From the NCBI GenBank assembly GCA_963555705.1, contig OY743184.1, positions 21,317,859 to 21,381,858 of the forward strand: a stretch of DNA of 64,000 bases. The letters are read 5' to 3'. The notes beneath the pieces were generated by a model. It was not told the DNA's origin, did not search any database, and worked only from the letters and a program-made list of their open reading frames with translations. The translations under genes were made by a program, and so were the position numbers. Within the stretch, counting starts at the first letter, position 1; each line of letters begins with the position of its first letter. Of this stretch, positions 23,248 through 34,853 are shown one piece after another. The stretch comes from Ligustrum vulgare (Eukaryota; Streptophyta; Magnoliopsida; Lamiales; Oleaceae).

Positions 23248-23520
23248 ACAAGGTGTTTACATCCTAATGATATGTCACTAGTTGCCATGACAGATGTTTT
23301 CGTGCTAGCATGTTCATGTGTTTACACATGGGCATTATTTTTGCATCAACGCAGGATGCGTGGTAAAATCGATGTCGATAGGTGATGAGCTCCCAAGGAT
23401 ACCCAAAAATTAGGAGTTGAACCATGATTTATCGCAATTTTTTTTATATGAGCCGATGAAAAACTCAGAGTTTTTGGATAATTTTGAGTTGAATTCATTT
23501 TTTATTTTAATTTTTTTTGG

Positions 23521-23740
23521 AAAATTACATAAAACCTTGTATTTCAAAGATGCAATTCAAAAATTATGTGAAGGAAATCTTTTTTTAAAATTTCAGGTGT
23601 TAATTCATTTAATTATGTGTTTAATAATTAAAAATAAATAAAATAATATATATAAGAGTGATTAAGACAAACATAATTATATATTATATATTATATTAAA
23701 ACTAATATAATATTAAATCAAAAATTCAGATTTTGACGTC
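23521..23740. other. AT-rich junction, no gene seen
   Basis: Low-complexity sequence with a 'tatattatatattatatta' stretch near 23680. It marks the left edge of the GC-rich inverted minisatellite. Confidence 0.4.
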
Positions 23741-25665
23741 AAAACCTCTCACCACACCACCCATGCCCGGCCCACCACCCCACCTCAACCCAAAAATAAT
23801 TTTTATTTTTTTTCCTTTCGATGTTTTCCTATCATTCCCCATCTCACCCCCACCACAACCCCACTCGACCCTACCCAACCTCATCACAAAGTGACAAATT
23901 GATCTCACCCTAACCACACCTCTGACCCCACACACCCACCCCACATCACCACCCATATCCTACATCACCCCAAAAATAAGTTTATTTTTATTTTCTCTCG
24001 ATGTTTTCCCACACTTCCCCATCCCACCCCACCCCAACCACACTCGACCCTACCCCACCTCATGGCAAAGTGACAAATTGATCTCACCCTAACCACATCC
24101 CTCGACCCCACCAACGCACCCTGTCCACCCCCACCTCACCACCCATATCCTACCCACCACAAAAATAAGTTTATTTTTACTTTCTCTCGATATTTTCCTA
24201 CCCCATCCCATCCCAACCCACTCCAACCCAACCCTACTCTATCCTACCCTACCCTACCCCACCCAATCTCATCGCAAAGTGACAAATTGATCTCACCCTA
24301 GCCACATCTCCAGACACCACCCACCTACCCTGCCCACCCACACCATCTCACCACCCACATCCTACACCACCACAAAAATAAATTTATTTTTATTTTCTCC
24401 CGATGTTTTCCTACACTTTCCTATCCCACCTCATCGCAAGTGACAAATTGATCTTATCTCAGCCACAGACCACCTCCCCACCCTACACCAAAAATAATTT
24501 TTATTTTTCCTTTTGATGTTTTCCTATCATTCCTCATCCCACCCACCCACCCCACCTTACCCTACCCCACCTCATCTCAAAGTGACAAATTGATCTCACC
24601 TTAATCAGATCCCCCGACCCCACACACCCCACCTCACCACCCATATCCTACCCCACCCCAAAAATAAGTTTATTTTTATTTTCTCAAGATGTTTTCCTAC
24701 ACTTCCCATCCCACTCCACTCCAACCCAACCTAACCCCACTCGACCCTACCCTACCCCACCTTATCGCAAAGTGACAAATTAATCTCATCCTAGCCATAT
24801 CCCCCGACCCCACCCACCCATCCCACCTCTCCTTCTACCCACCCCAAAAATCACAAAGTTACAAATTGATCTTTTCCCGGCCACAGACCATGACACACCC
24901 CGCCCGCCTCACCCCCACCCTACCCCACCCCATCGCAGAAACGATTTTTTCCTTATACTTTTCCACCTACCCCCATCTAGCCTGACACCACCCTACCGAT
25001 CCCACCCCACCCTAGAAATGATTTTTTTCCTTCTACTTTTTCATGCTCCCACCAACCCCACCCCAACCCACAAAATGAATTCTTTTTTATCTCTCCATGT
25101 TTTCCCACCCTACTCCGCCACCCACCATATCCAAAAATGATTTTCTTATAATTTTTCACGCCCACCCCGCCCCCGACCCTGACCCTACCAGCTACCCACC
25201 CACCCAACCAATCGATCCCATCCCACCCAAAAATGATTTTTTTCTTTCACTTTTTCACACCCCACCCAGACCCTACCCTTGCACCCACCCCACTCCACCA
25301 TATCCACCCACCCCCCAAAAATGATTTTTTCTTCAATTTTTCACACCCCCACCCACCTCGCTCCCGACCCTACCCCGCCACCCACCCAACCAATTGGCCC
25401 CATTCAAAAATAATTTTTTTCTACTTTTTCACACCCCATCCAGACCCTACGCCAGTCACCTAACAACCCCACCACTATCCACCCCACCCAAAAATGATTT
25501 TTTCTTTTCCACACCCCGTCTGACCCTACACCCGTCACCCCCCAACCCCACCCCTACCCAAAAATGATTTTTCTTCTTCTAATTTTTCACATCTGTCCCT
25601 ACCCGCCACCTACCCGACAAACCGACCCCACCCAAAAATGTTTTTTTCTTATACTTTTCCTCGTC
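23741..25665. repeat. C-rich minisatellite, left outer arm of large inverted repeat
   Basis: Blocks of 'ccaccccacc' alternate with AT cores. In 23741-24840 the core is 'aaaataagtttatttttatt' followed by 'tctcgatgttttcc' and 'aaagtgacaaattgatctca', repeating at about 170-210 bp. From 24850 the core is 'aaaaatgattttttc' with 'cttctactttttcac', repeating at about 70-130 bp. The bottom strand is rich in GGGGTGGGG. Open frames here encode only Pro/His/Thr-rich low complexity. Confidence 0.85.
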
Positions 25666-26175
25666 CAATGGTGACAAAAGTTATAGATGGTCATAACATT
25701 TAATATAATTGGTCACAATCATTTATAGTTGGCTATATATTATTTATTTATTGGTCACAACTTACTCTTTTTTTCATGATTAGTTAATATATTTTTTCAC
25801 AATTACCTAATAATTCGTCACCATCCCTACTCGTCATAAGTCACACAAAGTTACATTTAGTCAACATTTTGATTACACTTACCTAATAATTCGATCACCC
25901 ACCCTACCCCACCCCCACATGCAGAGTCACAACATGTCACACAATGTCATAATTGGTCACACAATGTCACATTACAAATTTAGTTGAAAAACCTCACCCA
26001 CCTACCCACACATTCCTAAAGTCACAGTTGGTCACACAAGGTCATAGTTTGATCACACGAGGTCATAGTTAGATCACAATTGATTTAGTTGCAAAATTCG
26101 ATCACACAAATTCACAATTCGATCACATAAAATCACAGTCGGTCACACGAAGACACAGTTGGATCACACAAGGTC
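25666..26175. repeat. 'gtcaca' minisatellite, left inner arm
   Basis: Degenerate short repeats of 'gtcacaattggtcacacaag' and 'gatcacac' with AT-rich stretches (25680-25800). The same words appear reverse-complemented at 27870-28770. Confidence 0.8.
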
Positions 26176-26180
26176 ATAGT

Positions 26181-27864
26181 TGTTGACCTATGGTCAACTT
26201 GACCTTATTGTTTTGATCATAACAAACAAGAATATATTGTGTTGCTAACAAGTGTGCCTCAAGTGTTTCATATAATGATAAATATTCAAAGCATTCAATG
26301 TTCAAATCGTCTATCAAAGATATAAATCAAAACTATGTGATCAAGCACATGAGACGCAAAGAAGATCAAGAAAGAATCGAAGATATTCAAGATCAAATTT
26401 CAAGTCGGAAAGTATGAAGACCAAGCAATGAAGCCTACAAAGAATTGAGCATTTACAAATTGCTTTTCAATCTTATGTAAGGTTAATGCATCAATAGTTG
26501 GCAATGCACTTCATAAAGCTTAAGTAACATTTTTAAAGACATTAAAATATCTTTTTCAAAATCAACTTTGATCAGAAAACCTTGAAAAATCAAAATTTTG
26601 AAATCCTGATTTTTGAGGTCGACCGCACTGCCTATTTTTGAACTCCAACGGCTATTTTCTCGCAACGGCTATATTTAGGTCGACCGCATGGCAGGATAGG
26701 TCGACCGTAAAAGACAGTATGTGCAAAATTTGCTCTATAAATAGCCTTCTCTCTTGCATTCATTTTCAACAACTAAGAGGAGATTTTAGAGAAGCTTTCT
26801 TGTGAAAAATTCATTGTTCTTACTTGATTTATATTTATTTATCTTTATTAGAATACTTTGATTGATCCAACTTTGTTTTATCAAGATTCATCAAAGTTTT
26901 TGAAAGGAAGTTTTTGTGAAGATTCTTGATTTTATATTGTATAAACTTCCTCAATATCTTCACATTATATATTGGAATTGAAGTGTAAGTCTCTCTTTGT
27001 TCTAAACTTATTTTAATCTTTTAAAAGAGAGAAATTTCAATTAAGGAACTTTGATTATTTGTACTACATTTTTCATTATCATTTGATTTATCAAAGTTCC
27101 ATTGCCTAAACACTTTGAGCTTAACTTATTTTTAATTATTCAAGTGTGGCATCTTTTGGTACTTAATTTGATTCAATATTTTAACAAGAGATTATTTGAA
27201 AAACTTTGTTTGATTGCATTGAACTTTTCATTATCATTTGCATCAAAGTTTTTCTCGAACACTCGAGCTTAATTCATTCATATCTATTGAAGGGTAAGCC
27301 TAACTCTCTCGATACTTAATTTGAGCATATCATTTGTCAAGAGAGTTATTTCAATTGTAAATTCAATTAATTATATCTTGTGGTTTCGAGAGCCTTGTGA
27401 AAACTCGATTGTTGGTTAAGGGTAGGTGCTCCTTGTTGTAAGTCACCTAAGGATAAGTGCTCCTTTTTGTAAGTCACTTAAGGATTTGGTACTCCTTGTT
27501 GTAAGTTACCAATATAGTAGATTTGGCCTTACTCGTGACGAAGAGCTCGGTAATGGGGGACGTAGATCACGTTGGTTGATTGAATCTCCTTAAATCGCGT
27601 TTGCATTCTCTTATCCCTTTTACTTACTTATATTGCACTTACTCTATTCTATCAATTTATATTGTGCAACACTATATCTAAGTGCTATACTTGCTTTATC
27701 AATTAAGTTTACACATTTATAGCACACTACATTGATAGTTAAGTTACTTGCAACACTAAGTGCTCATACTTATACCTATTGATTTTTAAGTTTGATATTA
27801 TTTATTGAAAAAGTTTTATAAACCAATTCACCCCCCTCTTGGTTAGTTTACTCTTGGGCTAACA
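26181..27864 (+). mobile_element. solo LTR, probably Ty1/copia (SIRE/Maximus-like)
   Basis: Starts TGTTGACCTATGG, ends GGGCTAACA, and is flanked by a perfect 5-bp TSD, atagt (26176-26180 and 27865-27869). At 1684 bp it is LTR-sized and has no internal region. A TATA box, CTATAAATA, lies at 26735-26743. The end contains 'aattcacccccctcttgg', typical of long-LTR SIRE/Maximus elements; that lineage is an inference. Confidence 0.85.
26617..26707. promoter_or_regulatory. three GGTCGACCG palindromes upstream of the LTR TATA box
   Basis: GGTCGACCG occurs at 26617, 26678 and 26699, within 120 bp upstream of the CTATAAATA box at 26735. A second word, 'caacggctat', is also repeated (near 26646 and 26664). 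The spacing suggests LTR promoter elements; no factor can be named from sequence alone. Confidence 0.45.
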
Positions 27865-27869
27865 ATAGT

Positions 27870-28770
27870 TTCTAATACATGTGACCGAACTATGACATCG
27901 TGTGATTGAACTGTGACCTTGTAAGACTGAATTGGGACTTTGTGTGATCGAACTGTGACCTTGTATGTTCAAATCGTGCCTTTGTGTGATCAAGTACGGG
28001 ATGTGACCAATTATTAGGTAAATGTGACCAAAAGATTTACTAATTGTGACTTGTGAGAAATGGGGGATGTGACCAAGAAAACTAAGAATACGGAATGTGG
28101 CCAAATATTAGGTAATTATAACAAAAATGTTAACTAATTGTAATTGAGGAAACGAGTAAATTATGATCAATAAATAAATAATATGTACCAATTATATGAT
28201 AATTTTGATCAATTATAGGTAAATGTGATCAAAATAATGACTAATTGTGAGTTTGTGCGACTTATGATAAGTGTGGATGTGATCAAGAACACAAGTAAGT
28301 TTTGATCAATCAATAAATAAATTGTGATCAATTATTGATGACTATGACCAATTACTAGGTAACTATGACCAATAAATAAATAATATGTGATCAATTATGG
28401 ATGATTGTGACCAACTGTGACTTGGTGCGACCATTGGAAGAGGATGTGATGTGACCTACAATGTCAAATATAACTATGTGTGACCAAACTGTGACTTTGT
28501 AAGAACGAAGTGTGACTTTATGTGATCGACATGTGACCTCGTGTGATCTAACCGTGACCTCGTTTGACCTAATTGTGACCTCCTGTGACCTAACCGTGAC
28601 CTCATTTGACCAAACTGCGACGTTGTGTGACCGAACTTTGACCTTGTGTAACCAACTGTGAATTCGGAGGGGCGGGATTTTACAACTAAATTTGTAATTG
28701 TGACTCTATGTGACCTTACATGACTTAACTGTGATCTCGTGTCAACTTGCGTGACTGGCCGTGACTTTGA
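27870..28770. repeat. 'gtgac' minisatellite, right inner arm
   Basis: Degenerate repeats of 'ctgtgaccttgtgtgacc' and 'gtgatcaattat', the reverse complement of the words at 25666-26175. They include matching AT-rich parts such as 'aataaataaataatatgt'. Confidence 0.8.
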
Positions 28771-30125
28771 GGGTGGGGGTAGAAAAAGTAGAAGAAATCA
28801 TTTTTTTGTGGTGAGGTAGGTCCGGGGTGGGTGGGGTCGGGGTTGGAAAAGTAGAAGAAAAAAATCATTTTTTTGGGGTGGGTGGGGGGGCCGAGGTGGG
28901 GAAAAGTAAAAGAAAAAAATCATTTTTTGGAGTGGGATGGGTGGGTAGAGTGTGGTGGGTGGGTAGGGTGGGGTCGAGGTCGGGTTGGAGGTTGAAAAAG
29001 TAGAAGAAAAAAAATATTTTTTGGTGGGTGGGTGCGTGGGTGGGGTGGGGTAGGGTGGGTTGAGATGGGGTGGTTGGGGGTGATGTGCGAAAAAATAGAA
29101 GAAAAATAATTTTTTGATGAGGTATGGTGGGTTGTGGGGTGCGGTGGGATGGGATGGGACGGTTGGAGGGAAGTGTGAAAAAATAGAAGAAAAATCATTT
29201 TTGGGTGTAGTGTAAAAAATAGAAAAAAAAAATCATTTTTGGATGGGATGGGTAGGGTGCGGTGGGATAGGATGGGCGATTGAGGTGAAATGTGAAAAAA
29301 TAGAAAAAAAAATCATTTTTGGATGGGGTAGATTGTGGTGGGGTTGGGTTGGGTTGGGTTGTTGGGGTGGGGTTGTTAGGGTGGGGTGTGAGGGGTGGGT
29401 GGGGATAAGGAAATTAGGAGAAAAAATTAATTTTGGGTTGGATGGGTGGCGGGGTAGGGTCAAGGTGAGTCTTGAAAAAGTAGTGAAAAAAATCATTTTT
29501 GATGAGGTGAGTTGAGGTAGGGTCTGGGGCGAGGTATGTGGGGGAGTCGAAAATTAGAAGAAAAAAATTAATTTTGGGTGGGGTGGGTGAGATTGGGGTA
29601 GGTGGTGGGGTAGGATAGGGTAGGGTATGGGCGAGTTGTGGAAAAGTAGTAGAAAGAAATATTTTGGTTGAGGTGGGTTGGGGTGGGGTGGGGTGGGGTG
29701 GGATAGGGTAGGGTTCGGTGGGGAAGGGTGGGAAAACATCTCAAAAAAAAAACTTATTTTTGGGGTGGGTGGGGTGGGGTGAGGTGGGAGGGTTGGGGTG
29801 GGTGAGTGGGATGGGATGGGATGGGACTAGTTGGTGAGTGGGTTGGGAAGGAGTGGGGTGGGGTGGGGGTGGGTGAGATGATAAAAAAATAGAAGTAAAA
29901 TCATTTTTGTGGTGGGGTGGGTGGGTGAGAGGGGGTGGGTGGGGTTGGGTTGGGGAGGAGTGGGGTGGGTAATGTCGTGTCCAGGGTAGGGGTGAATATA
30001 GAAAAGTAAAAGGAAAAAGTCATTTCTGATGTGATGTGGGGTGGGGTGGGTTGCTGGGTGGGGTGAGTGCGGTGTTGGGTTGGATTGGATTGGGTTGGGT
30101 TGGGTTGGGATAGAGTGGTTGTGGA
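28771..30125. repeat. G-rich minisatellite, right outer arm
   Basis: Repeats of 'aaaatagaagaaaaa' and 'atcattttt' joined by 'ggggtggggtgggtggg' tracts, period about 70-130 bp. It is the reverse complement of the left outer arm's second half. Several places (about 29690-29720 and 29853-29878) hold four or more close G-runs on the plus strand and could fold as G-quadruplexes. Confidence 0.85.
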
Positions 30126-30185
30126 TTAGGTATTGTTTTGATTTTATTATTTAGTATTATATAAATGATAATTGTTATAATATTA

Positions 30186-30230
30186 CTAGTGTTACACATG
30201 TACGATGCACGGTTATTTGTTACATACATA
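30186..30230 (-). mobile_element. Helitron 3' terminus, minus strand
   Basis: Read on the minus strand: 'ccgtgcatcgtacatg', about ten bases, then CTAG (30186-30189) followed by T. This is a degenerate relative of the ends at 2471 and 3317. The element body would extend to higher coordinates, but a hAT-like element interrupts it at 30231 and the 5' end was not found. Confidence 0.5.
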
Positions 30231-30801
30231 TAGGGGTGGGCATCAACCCGCCCAACCCGTCAAAACCGTCCAACCCAACCCAACCCGGTCGGGTTGTGTT
30301 GGGTTTTGATGAAAATTGGGTTGGGTTGGGTTATAAAAAAAAAAAAATTTGTTTGGCTTGGGTTGGGTTGGGGGTTGGATGACAAACCCAACCCGACCCA
30401 AGCCAAATTTTAAAAATATAAGACTATTTAAATTTCAAGAATCTTAAATCCATTTTTAACTTGGATGAAACTCAAATATAATTTGAACATATTTTAGTTT
30501 TATTAGCAAGTATTTAATTTATTATATTTGAGCTTATTGTATTGTACATAATTTATTTGAGTTAATAGTTGATTTATGTGCATAATTTTTTAATTTTCTA
30601 AGAATTTTATTTAATTGGACCAAAGTCCAAACCACCCAACCCAACCCGACCGAAACTTGATTGAGTTGGGTTGGGTTGTGTTGGGTTTGAATTCATATTT
30701 GGGTTGGGTTGGGTTGGGTTGATTTTTTATCAACCCGACCATAGTGGGTTGGGTTCGGGTTGGGCAAAAAACCGACCCAACCCAACCCATGCCCACCCCT
30801 A
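30231..30801. mobile_element. hAT-like MITE with ggttgggttggg interior
   Basis: Terminal inverted repeats TAGGGGTGGGCAT / ATGCCCACCCCTA and a perfect 8-bp TSD, catacata (30223-30230 and 30802-30809). Subterminal arrays of 'cccaacccaaccc' and their complement flank an AT-rich core. Length is 571 bp, with no transposase. Confidence 0.88.
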
Positions 30802-30809
30802 CATACATA

Positions 30810-31660
30810 CATATATTAAATTTATATTTTAATATATGAAATGAATATTTAATTAAAAATGAGAAATGAATGAAGATAATTAATTACAAAGGTACATTAC
30901 ACATATCTTAATTATTTTTACTATTCGTATGTTTATCGTTTCAGGAATTTGTTTAAATATTGTAATTTGAATTGATTTAAAATTTCAAATGGAAAAAAAA
31001 AAATTACATTTAAATAGAATTTATAATAAGTAGAAAAAATAGATATATTTTTGATATACGCTTAAAATTTTATTAAAATGAAAATGAAAAGAAAATGAAA
31101 AATAGATTGATGAAAATTCTTATTTCTTTCTCTTTCATTTTCTATTTTTAAATAAAAAAATTTATGTGATATTGACAAAGTTTTCTTTTTTTATTTTTCT
31201 ATTTTTACGAATTTAAAAAAAATTGTAATTGATTTTCAAAAGGGGAAGACGGACCAAGAAACCTCGGGACCTGAAAATTGCAACTATTTAAAGATCTGCA
31301 TTCAATTTGATTAATTTAAATATGAATTTTGTCCAAAATGAATAATAGATGGTGAATTAATACTACTAATTACCATTTTAGAAAATGTATTTTAGACAGG
31401 AAAATGAGTCAATACATGTTTTTCGGAAGTGCTCTCTCTTTATATATCACGTTTTTCTTTTGTGAGCATATTTATTCCTTGTTTTAGAGCCCTCATTATC
31501 TACAAAATGAGTTTAATAATAATGATTTTGTAGAAAATATATACTTAAGCACCTGTTTGGTACAATGAGCTGCTAAAAAGTATAAATTTTTTTTAAAAAA
31601 AAACTTTATATGTAAATTATAGGGTTTTTTTTTAACTCATTTGCATAACTATTCAATTTT
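30810..31660. other. AT-rich intergenic, no gene seen
   Basis: Low-complexity sequence with A- and T-runs. It may include the body of the minus-strand Helitron that ends at 30186. Confidence 0.4.
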
Positions 31661-32715
31661 AATGATTATTAATATAATTTTTTCATTTCATATTTACTTT
31701 AATATTACAAATTAAACAGATGTGGTCATATATTTAAATAAATGTAGCAAATTAAGCAACAGGAAATGTTATTTTTGATTAAATTTTAACGAATGTATAT
31801 CGTAAATATATTTAACTTTATTTACTAAGAAATCATCTATGCATATCGATTCATAAAAGCGACATGATTGTTTAACTTACAAGACATAATACTTTATCAC
31901 TTACTCATATGAAATTGATTTTTCAAGAATCAATTTTTCAGAAATTCATTTTCAATTACACATATTTTAAAAAATTATATTTTACAATTTCTCATACTAC
32001 TTTTAAACTATACATTCTTAAAAATCACTATTTCAAAAAAACAATTTTAAAAAAATCAAAGTCAAATAGTCAAAATAATAATTTGAAAATCTTGCAATTA
32101 TCATGATACGACAACCGATTAAAGTTGGAGATCACAAAATTATTCAAATAATATTATACCCTATAATCTTTAAAAATTTATTAAAATTAATGATTATTAA
32201 TATAATTTTTTTCATTTCATATTTACTCTAATATTACAAATTAAACAGATGTGATCATATATTTAAATAAATATAGCAAATTAAGCAACATGAAATGTTA
32301 TTTTTTATTAAATTTTAACGAATGTATATCGTAAATATATTTAATTTTATTTACTAAGAAATCATCTATGCATCTTGATTCATAAAAGCGGCACGATTCT
32401 TTAACCCACAAGACATAATACTTTATTACTTACTCATATGGAATTGATTTTTCAAGAATCAATTTTTCTGAAATTCATTTTCAATCACACAAATTTTAAA
32501 AAATTATATTTTACAATTTTTCATACTACTTTTTAACTATACATTCTTAAAAATCAATATTTCACAAAAACAATTTTCAAAAAATCAAAATCAAATAGTC
32601 AAAATAATAATTTGAAAATCTCGTAATTATCATGATACGATAACCGATTAAAGTTGGATATCACAACATTATACAAATAATCTTATACCCTATAATCTTT
32701 AAAAATTTATTAAAA
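31661..32715. repeat. 528-bp direct tandem duplication
   Basis: The block starting 'aatgattattaatataattt' at 31661 recurs at 32189, and the two copies match almost throughout. Shared text includes 'aatgtatatcgtaaatatat' and 'aagaaatcatctatgcat'. Single-base differences (for example gtggtcat/gtgatcat) show it is not an exact assembly copy. Confidence 0.85.
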
Positions 32716-33303
32716 TTAAGAATGATTAAAAATATTAATCATTCTATTGATATTATTAAGTATAAAGAAATCAAAACATTAATTATTCAATATTAGTCTT
32801 TGTTCAATAACTTTTTTTATAAATTATTTAAAGAGATGCATTTTTTCAACTACATATATATTCCAGAAAATATGATTTTTAATTAAAAATAACGAATGAT
32901 TTGACAATTAATAATTAAAACACAATTTTTATATTAATGGCTATATATAGATTTTATAATATTAAGAACAATATATACATAAATAAAATAATTAAATGAT
33001 AATTTAATACCGATAACTAAAAATCTTAATTGAACTATTTGTATTAATAATAAAATTAAAATTGATTATAAAAATATCAACCATTATTTGGTATTTAATA
33101 TATATAAAGCAATAAATGCGTTCACATTTATCCATATTTTGCATTCACATTTGACATACATCAATTCTGTATTCACACTAATCCACTTTTCATTCACACT
33201 ATTTGATTCTATGGACCTTACTATTTATAGAAATAGGAAAATTGGCTGGAAATTGTTTTAGAAACTACCTTACTTTTATATATAGTATGATATTAATTAA
33301 TTA
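32716..33303. other. AT-rich intergenic, no gene seen
   Basis: No ORF or element ends recognised. A 'cattcaca' word repeats at 33119-33200. Confidence 0.4.
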
Positions 33304-33468
33304 GCCTCTGTTTGTTAAATTTTTTTTTGTTTAAAAACATTGTTTTTATGATTTTTAGGTTAAATGTGTGGTTGAAAAATGGAGAGAGAAAATGTATATG
33401 GTTAAAAAGTGATTTGAAAAATTGTGTAGGAAAAAACATGTTTAAAAACATGTTTTCCAAACACAACC
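33304..33468. mobile_element. Tourist-like MITE (PIF/Harbinger)
   Basis: Ends GCCTCTGTTTGttaaa and 'ttttCCAAACACAACC' are imperfect inverted repeats. TTA flanks both sides (33301-33303 and 33469-33471). 165 bp, non-coding. Confidence 0.55.
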
Positions 33469-33550
33469 TTAGCTAATTAACACCTGATTTTAAAAAAGAA
33501 AAAAAAAAAAAAAACTTAAGTTTGTTATGTTTAAAATGTGAAAGTTTTAG

Positions 33551-33554
<4 letters not shown>

Positions 33555-33589
<35 letters not shown>

Positions 33590-33609
33590 AGGAAAATTTG
33601 TGCGGAGAT
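33555..33609 (+). repeat. 3' internal remnant of gag-only element with poly-T
   Basis: A long T run followed by 'tttgtgcggagat' matches the poly-T and 'ggatttgtgtcaagttggagat' found just before LTR C. It shows that a gag-only unit once stood here. Confidence 0.5.
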
Positions 33610-34853
33610 TGTTTAGGTATTGATCCAAATTCTATTGAGGTTTGATGTTGTGGTGGAGTTAGCTAGAAGTTGGCCCATTAGGGCAATTCTCTTGCAAATT
33701 AAAGTTGTTTACTTGGAGACCAAGTTTAAGGTCCATAAGAAAATAAGTAAGCATCCATTTTAATTGGAATAAAAGAGCCACCAAAGGAAAGAGAATAAGT
33801 AGTAGCACCTATTGGAAAGAAAAGCTTGTCGTTTTCTTTGGCCGTAATAATTGCAGAATATTGGGCATAATCTGGCGGATTGTGGGAAAATATTGTGCGG
33901 ATTTCTTTCCTATTTTTTGGGCTTTCACTTCAACAAGAAAACATTTTAGTACACGAATTCTACATATTTTTAAGTTTTTCCTAGACCTATAAATACGAGT
34001 ATAATTGTAACCCCATACTACCTTTTTATCTCTTATATTGAAATTTTACATACATTAAAATTTTAATTGATTTTTACTTTTCTTTTTCGTCTTAAAAAAC
34101 TTATAATATTATTACCAATACCAAGTCACCACCATCGCGCGACCTCCTTTTTTTCTCGACCAGGCAGGTGTGTTGTTGAAAGGTATCACTATTGAGTTTT
34201 TATCAAGTTTTCACCAATTTTACGTGTTTGATTAAATATCTGACCGAATATAATGAAAGTATCAAGTGTGATATAAAAGTTCCACCCTAAGTATCATAAA
34301 AATTTTAAAAAGTTTCAAGTTATTATACCAAAAATTTGTAAGTATCATAAATATCCTGTTGTGATACTTTAAAAGTATCATAATATGAAACTTGTGATGA
34401 AGAACGTATTTTTCAGTTAAAAAGAATTGAAGTATTTTTTCAATGATTCTCTAAAATTGCATAAGTTTCAATTATGATACAAAAAGTTAAGTATTTGTGC
34501 AAACTTATGTGTATTAAGGAGCCAAAAATTGGTGTGAATAATATATGCGACTAAAGAGCGAAAATTGTGAGCTTAACATAATTGTGTAGTTTTTTGCAAT
34601 TCTTTGTGGTGATATTCAAATTGTGGAAACTTGTGTTTGTTAAAAGCTTTTGTTTAGTATTTTCTTTGTAGTCTGTGGAATCATTTTGAGGAGTAAAAAG
34701 TTATAATTGTAACAATTAATTATAGTGAAAAAGGCATTGATAGTTCAAATTTGCGTTTTTGTTATTTATTTTCTTGTTTGACTCAAATATTTTTTGAATA
34801 TCAAAAGTTTTCGCGGATTAAGTAGAGAGGAAATTGACGTTCAATCCCCAACA
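33610..34853 (+). mobile_element. LTR of the gag-only family, interrupted
   Basis: Starts TGTTTAGGTATTGATCC and ends CAATCCCCAACA, matching LTR C along its length. It is interrupted between about 33995 and 34503 by unrelated sequence. No internal region follows, so it is a solo or isolated 3' LTR. Confidence 0.7.
33995..34503. other. ~510-bp insertion inside the LTR, type unknown
   Basis: In LTR C 'cctaaatgtgtattaaagag' runs uninterrupted; here about 510 bp lie between 'cctataaatacgag' and 'atgtgtattaagg'. The insert has many 'aagtatcata' words in both orientations. No terminal repeat or TSD was recognised. Confidence 0.45.

Larger units (their letters stand above)
17018..23520 (+). mobile_element. 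tandem chain of gag-only LTR elements (TR-GAG-like)
   Basis: The order is LTR A (17018-17543), internal 1, LTR B (18745-20518), internal 2, LTR C (21711-22446), internal 3 (to about 23520). Neighbouring units share LTRs. Each complete internal region is only about 1.2 kb and holds a gag reading frame with a trace of protease but no integrase, RT or RNase H. Gag-only elements with LTRs are known in plants as TR-GAGs; the family name here is an inference. Shared LTRs suggest unequal recombination between elements. Confidence 0.7.

Noticed and set aside
25097..25463. Open frames rich in Pro, His and Thr in the C-rich array
   Set aside because: They are translations of the minisatellite in several frames and strands, with no domain or start context.
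25666..28770. Short regular 'gtcaca' repeats resembling a CRISPR array
   Set aside because: Units are degenerate, without constant repeats and unique spacers, in a plant genome; it is a minisatellite.
28920..29739. Pro/His-rich and Gly/Trp-rich open frames on both strands of the G-rich array
   Set aside because: Low-complexity by-products of GGGTGGGG repeats; overlapping frames on both strands are equally open.
30240..30800. Telomere-like ggttggg repeats
   Set aside because: The unit is GGTTGGGTTGGG inside a bounded hAT-like MITE, not the plant telomere unit TTTAGGG.
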